From Pseudomonas sp. IPO3778 (lineage in GTDB: Bacteria; Pseudomonadota; Gammaproteobacteria; Pseudomonadales; Pseudomonadaceae): DNA of 59,251 nt. Position numbers and translations under genes: made by a program. The stretch lies in assembly GCF_013386825.1 (NCBI RefSeq), contig NZ_JACARC010000082.1, positions 1 through 59,251 on the forward strand, read 5' to 3'. Below, piece by piece: positions 35,882 through 44,565 of this stretch. The first letter of the stretch is position 1. Every line of letters starts with the position of its first letter. The notes below the pieces were generated by a model that worked only from the letters and a program-made list of their open reading frames with translations, searched no databases and was not told the origin of the DNA.

Positions 35882-37380
35882 CAGAAACGCTCCAGTTCAG
35901 GGAAGGGCAGCTGACCCATATGAACGTGCATCGCGCCAAACTCGGCGCAGCGATGCAGGGTCGGAATATTCTTGCCCGGGTTGAGTAACCCGCTCGGGTC
36001 GAAGGCTGCCTTGACCGCATGGAACAGGGTCAGCTCGTCGCTGTTGAACTGGGCACACATCTGATTGATCTTCTCGCGGCCCACACCGTGTTCACCGGTG
36101 ATGCTGCCGCCGACCTTCACGCACAACTCCAGAATCTTTCCGCCCAATGCTTCGGCACGTTCGAGTTCACCCGGCTGATTGGCATCAAATAGAATCAGCG
36201 GGTGCATATTGCCGTCGCCGGCATGAAAGACGTTGGCCACCCGCAGGTCGTACTCGGCAGACAGCGCCGCGATAGCCTGCAGCACGCCGGGCAATTCGCG
36301 CCGTGGAATGGTGCCATCCATGCAGTAATAGTCCGGTGAAAGCCGGCCGACCGCCGGGAACGCATTCTTGCGTCCTGCCCAGAACCGCACGCGCTCTGCC
36401 TCATCCCTGGCCAGGCGTACTTCGGTGGCCCCAGCCAGTTCCAGCACGTGGCGAACTCTGTCGCAGTCTTCATGCACGTCGGCTTCAACACCATCGAGTT
36501 CGCATAGCAGAATGGCTTGCGCGTCGACCGGGTAGCCGGCGTGAATAAAGTCTTCGGCGGCTCGTATCGCCAGGTTGTCCATCATCTCCAGGCCGCCGGG
36601 AATAATCCCGGCAGCAATGATGTCACCGACCGCACGCCCAGCCTTTTCCACAGAGTCGAAGGCGGCCAGCAACACCTTCGCAGACTGCGGTTTGGGCAGG
36701 AGTTTGACCGTCACTTCGGTGATCACGCCCAGCATGCCTTCAGAGCCGGTAAACAAGGCCAGCAGGTCAAAACCCGGAGAGTCGAAGGCGTTCGAGCCCA
36801 GGCTCAGGTAATCACCTTCAACGGTGAGGATGTCGACCTTAAGGAGGTTGTGTACCGTCAGCCCGTATTTAAGGCAGTGCACGCCGCCAGCGTTTTCGGC
36901 AACGTTTCCGCCGATGGAGCAGGCGATCTGGGAGGAGGGGTCCGGTGCGTAGTAAAGGCCATACGGCGCGCTTGCCTGGGAAATCGCCAGGTTGCGCACT
37001 CCCGGCTGAATCCTGGCGGTACGCGCATCCGGGTCGATGTGCAGTATTTGGTTAAAACGCGCCATCACCAGCAGCACGCCTTTTTCCAGCGGCAGGGCAC
37101 CGCCCGACAAGCCCGTTCCTGCGCCTCGCACCACCACCGGTACCTGGCGCTCATGACACAGCCTGAGCACGCCCTGAACTTCATCGAGATGGCGGGGCAG
37201 TACCACCACCATTGGCGTGGTGCGATAGGCCGACAGGCCGTCGCATTCGTAGGGCTTGAGCTCTTCTTGTTGCTGGAGGATTTCCAGATCGGGCAATCGT
37301 GCCTGCAGCGCCTTCACCAGTGCGTATTTGTCGACGTCAGGCAGAACGCCGTCGACGCGCTCATCGTAGAGAATGTTCAT
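35881..37380 (-). CDS. glcD: Glycolate oxidase subunit GlcD
   Basis: The 499-residue catalytic FAD-linked subunit. VVRGAGTGLSGGALPLEKGVLL and CSIGGNVAENAGGVHCLKYGLT bind FAD. The C-terminal GSITGEHGVGREKI is the signature of GlcD and D-lactate-dehydrogenase-type enzymes. First gene of the leftward glcDEFGB operon, divergent from glcC. Two TGGT-N3-ACCA operators lie in the intergenic region. Confidence 0.95.
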   Translation of the reverse strand: MNILYDERVDGVLPDVDKYALVKALQARLPDLEILQQQEELKPYECDGLSAYRTTPMVVVLPRHLDEVQGVLRLCHERQVPVVVRGAGTGLSGGALPLEKGVLLVMARFNQILHIDPDARTARIQPGVRNLAISQASAPYGLYYAPDPSSQIACSIGGNVAENAGGVHCLKYGLTVHNLLKVDILTVEGDYLSLGSNAFDSPGFDLLALFTGSEGMLGVITEVTVKLLPKPQSAKVLLAAFDSVEKAGRAVGDIIAAGIIPGGLEMMDNLAIRAAEDFIHAGYPVDAQAILLCELDGVEADVHEDCDRVRHVLELAGATEVRLARDEAERVRFWAGRKNAFPAVGRLSPDYYCMDGTIPRRELPGVLQAIAALSAEYDLRVANVFHAGDGNMHPLILFDANQPGELERAEALGGKILELCVKVGGSITGEHGVGREKINQMCAQFNSDELTLFHAVKAAFDPSGLLNPGKNIPTLHRCAEFGAMHVHMGQLPFPELERF

Positions 37381-37480
37381 AGGCAGGTGGCAACTCTCAT
37401 TTGTTTTTATTAGAGGCTGTTGCGGTTACGGCTGACTTGCATCATTGACCTGAGGCGTTTTACTGTCTATGTGATGTTTT

Positions 37481-37495
37481 ACTGGTCGAACCAGT
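37481..37495. promoter_or_regulatory. GlcC operator 1 (TGGT-N3-ACCA)
   Basis: ACTGGTCGAACCAGT, a perfect 6-3-6 inverted repeat with the TGGT-N3-ACCA core common to FadR-subfamily GntR regulators. It lies 100 bases upstream of glcD. Confidence 0.72.
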
Positions 37496-37589
37496 TTTTT
37501 ATTTGTTGTGTTTTTAGATATCGGATAAAGATGTTTAAAAACATATAGTTGATGTTTGATATTTGATGGTCGGAAGAAAAGGTTTGTAC

Positions 37590-37600
37590 TGGTAATACCA
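37590..37600. promoter_or_regulatory. GlcC operator 2 (TGGT-N3-ACCA)
   Basis: TGGTAATACCA, the same core as operator 1 with centres 107 bases apart, ending 12 bases before the preferred glcC start codon. The position suggests autorepression. Confidence 0.72.
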
Positions 37601-37612
37601 CTCGGAGGCAGG

Positions 37613-38380
37613 ATGGACGGCACAGGTTCAAGACGAAATCCCCAGGTCGCAGACGTGGTCTGTGAACGCATCGAGCGCTTGATCGTGGACGGTGTGTTCA
37701 AGACCGGGCAATTGTTGCCGTCCGAACGGCGCTTGACCGAGAAACTTGGCGTATCCCGTACGGCGCTTCGCGAGGGGTTAAAGCTGCTGCGTGCTCGTGG
37801 AATTATCGACACAGAGCACGGCAAGGGATCGTACGTGGCCGACCTGTCGAGCCACGGCGCCGCGTCGCCGCTGATGCATCTTTTCAGCTCGCAGCCACGA
37901 ACGCTTTACGATCTGTTCGAGGTACGTAGCCTTCTTGAAGGGGAGTCTGCACGCCTGGCCGCATTACGCGGGACCGAGGCCGATTTTGTACTGATCACCC
38001 GTAGCTACCAGACGCTGGTTGACGCACATACCCGAAGTCTGGATGCCGGCGAGCATGCCCGGCTTGATCATGCCTTTCATTTGGCAATCTGCGAGGCCTC
38101 ACACAATCCGGTGTTGGTACAGACGCTGCGTTCGCTGACGGACCTGCTGCTTAATACGGTGTTTGCCTCGGTCAATAACCTCTATCACCGTGAGCCGCAA
38201 AAACGCCAAATCGATCGCCAGCACGCAAGGCTCTATAACGCGGTGGTCGGACGTATGCCGGATCAGGCGCGGAAGGCAGCGATCGCTCACCTGCGTAGCA
38301 TCTGTGAAAACCTCAAGGAAATCGAAGTCGAGGAGCAGCGGTTGATCCGCGCAACATTGCGCCTCGAGGGGTGGGCGTGA
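37613..38380 (+). CDS. glcC: GntR/FadR-family regulator of glycolate operon
   Basis: A 255-residue FadR-subfamily regulator. N-terminal winged HTH (PSERRLTEKLGVSRTALREGLKLLRARGIID) and C-terminal helical FCD domain (about 95-225) with LFEVRSLLEGESARLAA and a metal-site His pattern (LDHAFHLAICEASHN). By position and family it should activate glcDEFGB in response to glycolate. The ATG at 37613, with GGAGG just upstream, is preferred. The longer frame from 37556 would run across operator 2. Confidence 0.88.
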   Translation: MDGTGSRRNPQVADVVCERIERLIVDGVFKTGQLLPSERRLTEKLGVSRTALREGLKLLRARGIIDTEHGKGSYVADLSSHGAASPLMHLFSSQPRTLYDLFEVRSLLEGESARLAALRGTEADFVLITRSYQTLVDAHTRSLDAGEHARLDHAFHLAICEASHNPVLVQTLRSLTDLLLNTVFASVNNLYHREPQKRQIDRQHARLYNAVVGRMPDQARKAAIAHLRSICENLKEIEVEEQRLIRATLRLEGWA

Positions 38381-38571
38381 GGAATTCAGATTAATGAGTC
38401 CTGGTAGTTACCATCAATTGCTCACGACTTGAGCAAACGCTGGTCCCGGCGCATAGCAGCCTGTCACGATGGGCTGCAATCGGCCCCAAAAACACCTTCG
38501 AAAACGCTCAGGAATTCCGAGGTCACCCCTTTCTGGCAGCAAGTCCAGCCAGAGCTTCGTCATTATCAATA

Positions 38572-39300
38572 TCACCAAGGCAATGTTCCATTGCGGTCGA
38601 AGTAGCCACCCGTCGGCCCGGAGGCATCCAGCATGGCGTACTTAAACAGTGTCGAAGCGGCCTCATCAACTGTGCCGTAGCCTCTATAACCGTTCAAATC
38701 AGTCGCGGTAAATCCTGGATTGACTGAGTTGACTTTAAATCCCTGTTCCTTGAGTTCTTTGGCCAACATGACTGTAAAGGCATTCAGCGCCGTCTTTGAA
38801 GCGTTGTAAGCCAGTGAGTTGAATTTGAAAAATTCGAAGGCAGGGTTGCTGTGCAAACCCAGAGAGCCCATGTCGCTCGATACATTGACGATGACTGGCA
38901 GGGCGCTCTGGCGCAACAGCGGCATGAACACTTGTGTCGTCGCGATAACGCCAAACACGTTGACCTCAAAGGTCGCACGAAGGAGCTTCAGGTTCGCCTC
39001 GGTAGGACTGGCCCGATCCAGTGCGGCACCCGCATTGTTGACCAAAATATCCAGCCTGCCTTCTGTTTCAGTCAGATACGCTGCGGCCTGATGGAGGGAG
39101 GCTTCATCGGTCACATCCAGCCCCAGCATACGAATATCTCGCTCGCCCTGCCTGAGCGAGTCCAGTGCCAGGCGTCCACGTTCTGCATCCCGACTGGCCA
39201 GATAGACCTTCAGCCCCGCGTCTGCCAGTTTCTCTACCAGGCGCAGACCAATTCCCTTGTTGGCACCCGTCACCAGCGCGATTCGTTTTGACAGACTCAT
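38572..39300 (-). CDS. SDR-family oxidoreductase
   Basis: A 242-residue carbonyl-reductase-like SDR. TGANKGIG cofactor motif with Arg in the following ASRDAERG loop (NADPH-favouring), NNAG, Ser in NVSSDMG and the YNASK catalytic pair. The spacing between Ser and Tyr is enlarged by an insert (LHSNPAFEFFKFNSLA), as in plant/bacterial carbonyl reductase-type SDRs. AGGAG lies 9 bases before the ATG at 39300, so the ATG at 39309 is rejected. It lies downstream of the HxlR gene on the same strand. Confidence 0.87.
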   Translation of the reverse strand: MSLSKRIALVTGANKGIGLRLVEKLADAGLKVYLASRDAERGRLALDSLRQGERDIRMLGLDVTDEASLHQAAAYLTETEGRLDILVNNAGAALDRASPTEANLKLLRATFEVNVFGVIATTQVFMPLLRQSALPVIVNVSSDMGSLGLHSNPAFEFFKFNSLAYNASKTALNAFTVMLAKELKEQGFKVNSVNPGFTATDLNGYRGYGTVDEAASTLFKYAMLDASGPTGGYFDRNGTLPW

Positions 39301-39557
39301 TGCAGTCATCTCCTGGCGTGTTAAAAGGCAAAATCAAGAAGAAGGTGCGACGGGTACAGCTAAGTGCGTTGGTAGGCGCCGCAGTGTGCATACAGTGATG
39401 AGCCCCAGCCGCAAAGCGAGCAGAGCAAGACTTCGAGGCATGCGCGATTCCAGGTAAGAGCACAACGTGCCGGTAAACGGAGCTGATCCACCGCAGTGAG
39501 GCAGCCAGGGTAGTGACTGTCATCGCCCCCCACAACCAGGCACGCTGGAGTAACTAC

Positions 39558-39929
39558 CTACGTTGGATTTGGATGGTCTTCGTGGTGCCATTTAAGCGAA
39601 AGGTCACGCAGTTGTTGCATGAACACCCGCATGTCATGCAAGCGTGGGGTCGGATAGTAGGTGACCTCGGGGGGCTTGCTCGAACTGACTGAACGTGACA
39701 ACAAACCGCGCGCCTCAAGTGATCGCAATCGTACGGTCAGTACTCGTGACGAAATGCCTTCGACTTTGCGTCGCAATGCGCCAAATCGGGTCGGCCCCTC
39801 GTCAGTCAGAATCAATAGGATGTGCAGCGTCCATGGGGCGGTAATCAGCTCCAGAAGTACCCTCATCGCGCAGCGTTCAGCCTCAGGCTCGCCGTCATAA
39901 TCTACGTGTTCTGCATCGATGGATGACAT
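39558..39929 (-). CDS. HxlR-family transcriptional regulator
   Basis: A 123-residue winged-helix regulator. TAPWTLHILLILTDEGPTRFGALRRKVEGISSRVLTVRLRSLEARGLLSR is the HxlR domain, and YYPTPR supplies the wing strand. The family Cys is displaced: the protein has only an N-terminal Cys (ERCAMRVLLELITAPW). Many HxlR proteins sense electrophiles or redox stress and control a nearby reductase. It is divergent from an SDR at 40027, with another SDR 257 bases downstream on its own strand. Confidence 0.87.
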   Translation of the reverse strand: MSSIDAEHVDYDGEPEAERCAMRVLLELITAPWTLHILLILTDEGPTRFGALRRKVEGISSRVLTVRLRSLEARGLLSRSVSSSKPPEVTYYPTPRLHDMRVFMQQLRDLSLKWHHEDHPNPT

Positions 39930-39948
39930 GTGACTGGCTCCTGCGGTT

Positions 39949-39966
39949 ACTTGAAAGTGCCTACTT
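39949..39966. promoter_or_regulatory. Possible HxlR site
   Basis: Spaced ACTT-AAGT-ACTT elements in the 97-base divergent region between hxlR and the SDR. HxlR family sites are often built from such half-sites. Tentative. Confidence 0.3.
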
Positions 39967-40026
39967 ACAATGATGCCAGCGGCGACTTAAGGTGGTTCTG
40001 GTCAGAATCATTACAGAGGTATCAGT

Positions 40027-40767
40027 ATGGGCCGGTTGGAAAATAAAGTGGCCGTTGTGACGGGTGCGTCCAAAGGCATTGGGGCGGCTATCGCTACGCT
40101 GTTCGCCGCCGAAGGTGCAGCTGTTGTTGTGAACTACGCCTCAAGCAAAAACGATGCTGACAAGGTTGTGGCGAGCATCACCGCGGCGGGCGGCAAGGCC
40201 ATCGCCGTCAAGGGCGACGTGAGCATCGCTGGGCAAGCCAGCACGATCATCAAGGCTGCGGTTGCCGAATTTGGCCGCCTGGACATTCTTGTCAACAACG
40301 CCGGTATTTACGAGTTTGCACCGCTCCAGGAGATCACTCCGGAGCATTTTCACAAGAGCTTCAACATCAATGTACTGGGCCCTCTGCTGATGACGCAGGC
40401 CGCTGCGAAACACTTGGGGGAGGGAGGCAGTGTCATTAACATTGGTTCCAATATCACCCATATGAAACCGCCAGGCTCTGCCGTTTATGCTGCGAGCAAA
40501 AGCGCAATCGAAACGATCGGCGGGGTGTTGGCCAAGGAACTGGGTGGTCAGAAAATTCGTGTAAACACCCTGAATCCAGGGCCTACGCGCACTGAGGGTA
40601 CCCGCCAAATCATGACCAATAACGAAATGAGCCAGCACATTATCAACAACACACCGCTGGGCAGAATGGGGTTGCCCGAAGACATTGCTGTAGTTGCGTT
40701 ATTTCTGGCCTCGGATGACTCGGCCTGGATTACGGGCGACGTGCTTCTTGCCAGCGGCGGCCTGTAA
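40027..40767 (+). CDS. SDR-family oxidoreductase
   Basis: A 246-residue classical SDR. TGASKGIG cofactor motif, NNAG, Ser in NIGSNIT, and YAASK. NYASSKNDADK after the second strand suggests NADPH preference. It resembles FabG-like/glucose-dehydrogenase-type reductases. AGAGG lies 8 bases before the ATG. Divergent from the HxlR regulator, which probably controls it. Confidence 0.88.
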   Translation: MGRLENKVAVVTGASKGIGAAIATLFAAEGAAVVVNYASSKNDADKVVASITAAGGKAIAVKGDVSIAGQASTIIKAAVAEFGRLDILVNNAGIYEFAPLQEITPEHFHKSFNINVLGPLLMTQAAAKHLGEGGSVINIGSNITHMKPPGSAVYAASKSAIETIGGVLAKELGGQKIRVNTLNPGPTRTEGTRQIMTNNEMSQHIINNTPLGRMGLPEDIAVVALFLASDDSAWITGDVLLASGGL

Positions 40768-40907
40768 CACACGTCCCAGGGCGCCTCGGGCGCCAGGGGT
40801 CTACCTCAGATTATTTTATCAATGCGGTGAGTCGTTCATCATCAACGGCGCCCCTACTGATGTGATCTGCTCCGAGGTTGACCCTGCTACTTTGGGATGC
40901 ATCCACC

Positions 40908-41588
40908 TTATGACGCTGAAACAATGCTCGCCAAATCCGCCGCAAGGGTGTCCAGGGTCGGTCTCATGATCAGAGGCCGTGGGGCGCCCTCTGGAGCCGC
41001 CAATCCAACACGGTTATGCCAGATCGTTGGTAAGCCCACTTTCTCGGTCCCGAACAGGTCATAAGCGGAACCGGCGACGAACACCGCATTGGCTGGGGCA
41101 ATACCCAAGGTTTCCAAGGCCAAACGATAGGGCGCAGGGTCCGGCTTGTAGAATCCGGCTTTTTCCGAGGTGATGACGACATCGAACGGTACGCCCATCA
41201 AGTCTGCAGCAAGGCGGCCCAGTTTCTCTGAGCAGTTAGTGACAATGCCCAGCTTATAGTGGGGTTTCAACGCCGCGAGCACGGACTTGGCCTCGGGCCA
41301 TGGCGCCAACTCACCCCAGCGTGCTTCCAACTCACCAGCGGCCTCACGGCCCAGCCCAACCTCGATTGCCGCTTCTTCGACGAGCGTTTCATAAGGCCGA
41401 TACGTGCCGCAACCATAGGTCGCCCTGAGATACGCCATGCGCCAGGTACGACCCATTTGCTCTGAACCGGCCACGGCATTCCACAGCGTCCAAGAGTCCA
41501 GCAAGGCAGTCAGCAGATCAAACAGGACAAGCTCCACAGGGCCGGATGCTTGAGTGTCGAGCGGTGTTACGGGGTTATTTGAAGTCAT
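40908..41588 (-). CDS. HAD-superfamily hydrolase, haloacid dehalogenase type II-like
   Basis: A 226-residue HAD protein in the size range and order of L-2-haloacid dehalogenases: nucleophile Asp24 (FDLLTALLD), Ser/Thr in VTNCSEKLG, Lys in KAGFYKPDPAPY, and GSAYDLFG as motif IV. The usual DxYGT loop is replaced by DLLTA, so Thr at +4 is missing, though a Thr lies at +3. The lack of Asp at +2 argues against a phosphatase. Real dehalogenase activity is uncertain. AGAGGA lies 7 bases before the ATG, and it overlaps ridA by 14 bases as the last gene of a four-gene operon. Confidence 0.8.
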   Translation of the reverse strand: MTSNNPVTPLDTQASGPVELVLFDLLTALLDSWTLWNAVAGSEQMGRTWRMAYLRATYGCGTYRPYETLVEEAAIEVGLGREAAGELEARWGELAPWPEAKSVLAALKPHYKLGIVTNCSEKLGRLAADLMGVPFDVVITSEKAGFYKPDPAPYRLALETLGIAPANAVFVAGSAYDLFGTEKVGLPTIWHNRVGLAAPEGAPRPLIMRPTLDTLAADLASIVSAS

Positions 41589-41982
41589 GCGATGGTCCTC
41601 TTAAGGGGTGTCGAATTTCAGCCACGGCGGTGATCTCTACCAAGGCACCATGGTGGAGTTCGCCACAGGGAATGATTGCCCGCGCCGGCTTATGCGCGCC
41701 CATCAACGCCGTGTAGATTGTGTTGATGGTCGGCCAGTGCTGAACGTCGTTGATAAATATTTGCACGCTGACCAGATTCGTCAGGGTTGCACCGGCAGCC
41801 CCGAGAACGGCTTCGAGATTGGCCATGGCCTGAACGAACTGGGCCTCGATACCCTCCGCAAAGCCGCTGGAATCCGGGCTGAAAGGCAGCTGGCCAGACA
41901 CATACAGCAAGTGGCCCGAGATCACGCCGTGGGAGTAATGTCCGCCCGGCGCCGGTAGTTTTTCTGAGGTGATGATTTCCAT
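41575..41982 (-). CDS. RidA-family enamine/imine deaminase
   Basis: A 135-residue YjgF/YER057c/UK114-family protein. SGQLPFSP, the helix AMANLEAVLGAAGATLTNLVSVQIFIND and KPARAIIPCGELHHGALVEI carry the fold, with the conserved substrate-binding Arg in KPAR. RidA proteins hydrolyse reactive enamines/imines released by PLP enzymes such as serine/threonine dehydratases. That matches its place behind a DSD1-type PLP enzyme. The longer upstream frame overlaps the transporter gene and is rejected; AAGG lies 5 bases before this ATG. Confidence 0.88.
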   Translation of the reverse strand: MEIITSEKLPAPGGHYSHGVISGHLLYVSGQLPFSPDSSGFAEGIEAQFVQAMANLEAVLGAAGATLTNLVSVQIFINDVQHWPTINTIYTALMGAHKPARAIIPCGELHHGALVEITAVAEIRHPLRGPSHDFK

Positions 41983-41995
41983 TAAGACCTTCCGC

Positions 41996-43294
41996 TCAAG
42001 CGTTGGAACACGGTTCGCTATACGCGTTTGATGGCTGCGTAACGGTTTCGACAGCGTGAGGGATTTCAGCATCGGTATAACCTTCCCACTTTGAAACCGA
42101 AGCCGTCGCGATGCTGTTACCCAGCACATTGATCGCCGTGCGACCCATATCGAAAAAAGGATCGATACCCAGCAATAGCAATAAGCCCGAAGCCGGCAGC
42201 CCCAAAGAAGGCAATGAAGCGGCGACAACCACCAGGGATGCACGCGGCACACCCGCCATGCCTTTGCTGGTCAGCAACATCACGAGCAATACACCGACCT
42301 GCTGGGCGAACGTCATTTCGATATGGAAGGCTTGGGCAATGAAAATCACCGCAAATGACTGATAGAGCATGGCGCCATCGAGGTTGAAGGAATAACCCAG
42401 CGGAAGCACGAAGCCGGAAACACGGCGTGGCACGCCGAAGCGCTGCAATTGCTCGATGGTCTTGGGAAACGTCGCTTCGCTGCTTGAGGTAGAAAACCCA
42501 ATCAACAGCGGGTCGCGGATCAAGGCCAGCAGCCGGTAGATGCGCGGCCCGAGAATCAACCGTCCCACCCCTATCAAGAACAACGCCAATAGAATAAGTG
42601 CCAGGTAATAACCCCCCAGCAGCTTGCCATAGGTGCCCAACACCCCCAGGCCACGGGTCGTGATGATGGAACACAATGCGGCCCCCACCCCCAGCGGCGC
42701 CAGCCACATGATGTAGCCGGTCAACTTCAACATGATGTCGAAGATGGCATCAGTCAGTTCCACTATCCGGCGTTTCAATGCCCCGCCGACCGACGCGGTG
42801 GCAAAACCGAACAGCACCGCAAACAAAACGATCTGCAAGATATCGTTGCTGGCCATCGCACTGACCACACTTTGCGGCACGATGTTGATGATGAAACTCT
42901 TAAGATTGAAGGGGGCTACGTTGATGCCGGAGCTTTCATTGGCGGCTGGCAAATGAGCCGCCATCTCGCCGCCCAGATTCAGAACGTTGCACGCCACGAT
43001 GCCGATTAACAGCGACACCACCGACGCAGATAAAAACCAGGCCAACGAACGCACGCCCATACGACCGATGGCTTGGGGATCCTGCATATTGGCAATCCCC
43101 GATACCAGCCCGCAGAACACCAACGGCGCAATGATCATCTTGATCGCGCGCAGGAATATCTCGGTGAATATCGACAGGTATTGAGAAACCACTGACTGTG
43201 CAGTGGACTCGCTCAACAGGGGATGCAATAGGGCGCCTGTAACGGCCCCAAGCATCATGCCGATTAAAATCCAGAGTGACAGGTTCTTCATCAT
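41996..43294 (-). CDS. DAACS-family dicarboxylate/amino acid:cation symporter
   Basis: A 432-residue GltP/DctA-type carrier. The serine-rich re-entrant loop FSTSSSEATFPKTIEQLQRFGV and the NLDGAMLYQSFAVIFIAQAF segment (equivalent to the NMDGT motif) are present, with eight helices and two hairpins predicted. Substrates of the family are C4-dicarboxylates, aspartate, glutamate or neutral amino acids. In this operon it may import the substrate of the DSD1-family enzyme encoded 59 bases upstream. Confidence 0.9.
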   Translation of the reverse strand: MMKNLSLWILIGMMLGAVTGALLHPLLSESTAQSVVSQYLSIFTEIFLRAIKMIIAPLVFCGLVSGIANMQDPQAIGRMGVRSLAWFLSASVVSLLIGIVACNVLNLGGEMAAHLPAANESSGINVAPFNLKSFIINIVPQSVVSAMASNDILQIVLFAVLFGFATASVGGALKRRIVELTDAIFDIMLKLTGYIMWLAPLGVGAALCSIITTRGLGVLGTYGKLLGGYYLALILLALFLIGVGRLILGPRIYRLLALIRDPLLIGFSTSSSEATFPKTIEQLQRFGVPRRVSGFVLPLGYSFNLDGAMLYQSFAVIFIAQAFHIEMTFAQQVGVLLVMLLTSKGMAGVPRASLVVVAASLPSLGLPASGLLLLLGIDPFFDMGRTAINVLGNSIATASVSKWEGYTDAEIPHAVETVTQPSNAYSEPCSNA

Positions 43295-43353
43295 CAGAGG
43301 TACGCCTTTGTTGTTATGGGATTAAGTGGCGGCAGTCGAACGATCAATGATTT

Positions 43354-44478
43354 TTACCAGCCCGAAATGCGTGACCAGTAACCGAGGCGGCGTCCCTCGG
43401 CCAGGACGTGATAACCGGCATGTTGTGCCGAGGTGGCGCAGGCATGGTTGGGCAGGATGCGCAGTTGGGTGCCTACCGACAGTTCCACGGCAGACCCGAT
43501 ATTTCCGGAACGCGAGGAAATGATCCCGTGCTCCTGATTGGCCGCCGAAACGATCAAATCACCAATGGGCTGCCCGGCGAGGTCGCAGACGATGCCATAA
43601 CCCTGGTCCACGCTTTGCCTGGCCGTACCCCGGTCACGGGACAGCGCCATCCAGCCCGCGTCGACAATGGTCCAGCCCTTTTCTGACTGATGGCCGATGA
43701 CGGTGGTCAGCACCGAGACCGCAATGTCCTGAACCTGGCAAACACCCAGGCCCGCCATCACCAGATCAAAGAAGGCAAATACCCCGGCCCGGACTTCCGT
43801 GATACCGGACAGATCCTGGGTAAAGAGTGCCGTGGGCGTCGAACCGATACTGACGATGGATAGCTCAAACCCCGCCTCATCGAGCAACCGAGTGGCATCG
43901 ACCACTGCGGCACGCTCTTGCCGGGCATAGGCTTCGATTTCGGCGATGGAGCGGCTGTCGTAGGCGTTTCCGGCATGGGTCATAACCCCACTGACCGTCA
44001 CACCGCTGCCACGCAATAGCTGGGCAATCTCCACCAGCAGCGCAGAGTGCGCCGGTATACCCGAACGATGGCCGTCGCAGTCGATCTCCAGCAGAACCTC
44101 GAACACCTGCTCGTTGCTGCGGGCAAAATTGGCCAGCAGCCGGGCGCTTTCCAAGTTGTCCAACACCAGCTTCAACGCCAGCCCCTGCTTGATCAGCCTC
44201 GCGGCATGGTCGAACTTGTTGGGTGCAATGCCTACGCCGTACAGGATGTCGACAAACCCGGCGGCAAAAAAGAAGTCTGCCTCGCGCAACGTGGACACCG
44301 TAATCGGCCCACGCCCACCGGCAAACAGGCGCTCGGTCACTTCGAGGGATTTGTTGGTTTTTACGTGGGGCCGCAACACCACATTGAACGGCGCCAGCTT
44401 GTTACGCATACGCAGAATGTTGGCGTCCAGACGTTCAAGGTCCAGTAACAACGTGGGGGTTTCGAGTAGTTCTGCCAT
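43354..44478 (-). CDS. DSD1-family PLP enzyme (D-Thr aldolase / 3-hydroxyaspartate or D-Ser dehydratase-like)
   Basis: A 374-residue fold-type III PLP enzyme. The PLP Lys is in RPHVKTNKS (Lys40). GVMTHAGNAYD and VSIGSTPT bind the phosphate. A zinc-type His345/Cys347 pair lies in NHACAT near the C-terminus. The family includes D-threonine aldolase, D-threo-3-hydroxyaspartate dehydratase/aldolase and metal-dependent D-serine dehydratase. Sequence alone does not pick among them. GGAGAG precedes the ATG. First gene of a LysR-linked operon with symporter, RidA and HAD hydrolase. Confidence 0.87.
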   Translation of the reverse strand: MAELLETPTLLLDLERLDANILRMRNKLAPFNVVLRPHVKTNKSLEVTERLFAGGRGPITVSTLREADFFFAAGFVDILYGVGIAPNKFDHAARLIKQGLALKLVLDNLESARLLANFARSNEQVFEVLLEIDCDGHRSGIPAHSALLVEIAQLLRGSGVTVSGVMTHAGNAYDSRSIAEIEAYARQERAAVVDATRLLDEAGFELSIVSIGSTPTALFTQDLSGITEVRAGVFAFFDLVMAGLGVCQVQDIAVSVLTTVIGHQSEKGWTIVDAGWMALSRDRGTARQSVDQGYGIVCDLAGQPIGDLIVSAANQEHGIISSRSGNIGSAVELSVGTQLRILPNHACATSAQHAGYHVLAEGRRLGYWSRISGW

Positions 44479-44565
44479 TTGTGCTCTCCGGTAATGGCGC
44501 TATTCTAAGCCGTCAAAACCGTCGTGAACTTTAATCTCCCTAACTCTATAATTCAGTAAAACTTA

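Larger units (their letters stand above)
37381..37612. other. glcD-glcC divergent promoter region
   Basis: 232 bases between the glcD start and the preferred glcC start. Apart from the two GlcC-type operators it is AT-rich and has no gene. Confidence 0.7.

Noticed and set aside
39104..39535. 143-codon frame upstream of the SDR
   Set aside because: It overlaps the start of a clear SDR in another frame and has no recognisable features.
40778..40792. GGCGCC-TCG-GGCGCC hairpin after the second SDR as a terminator
   Set aside because: The stem is only six base pairs built from a self-palindrome, and no T-run follows directly.
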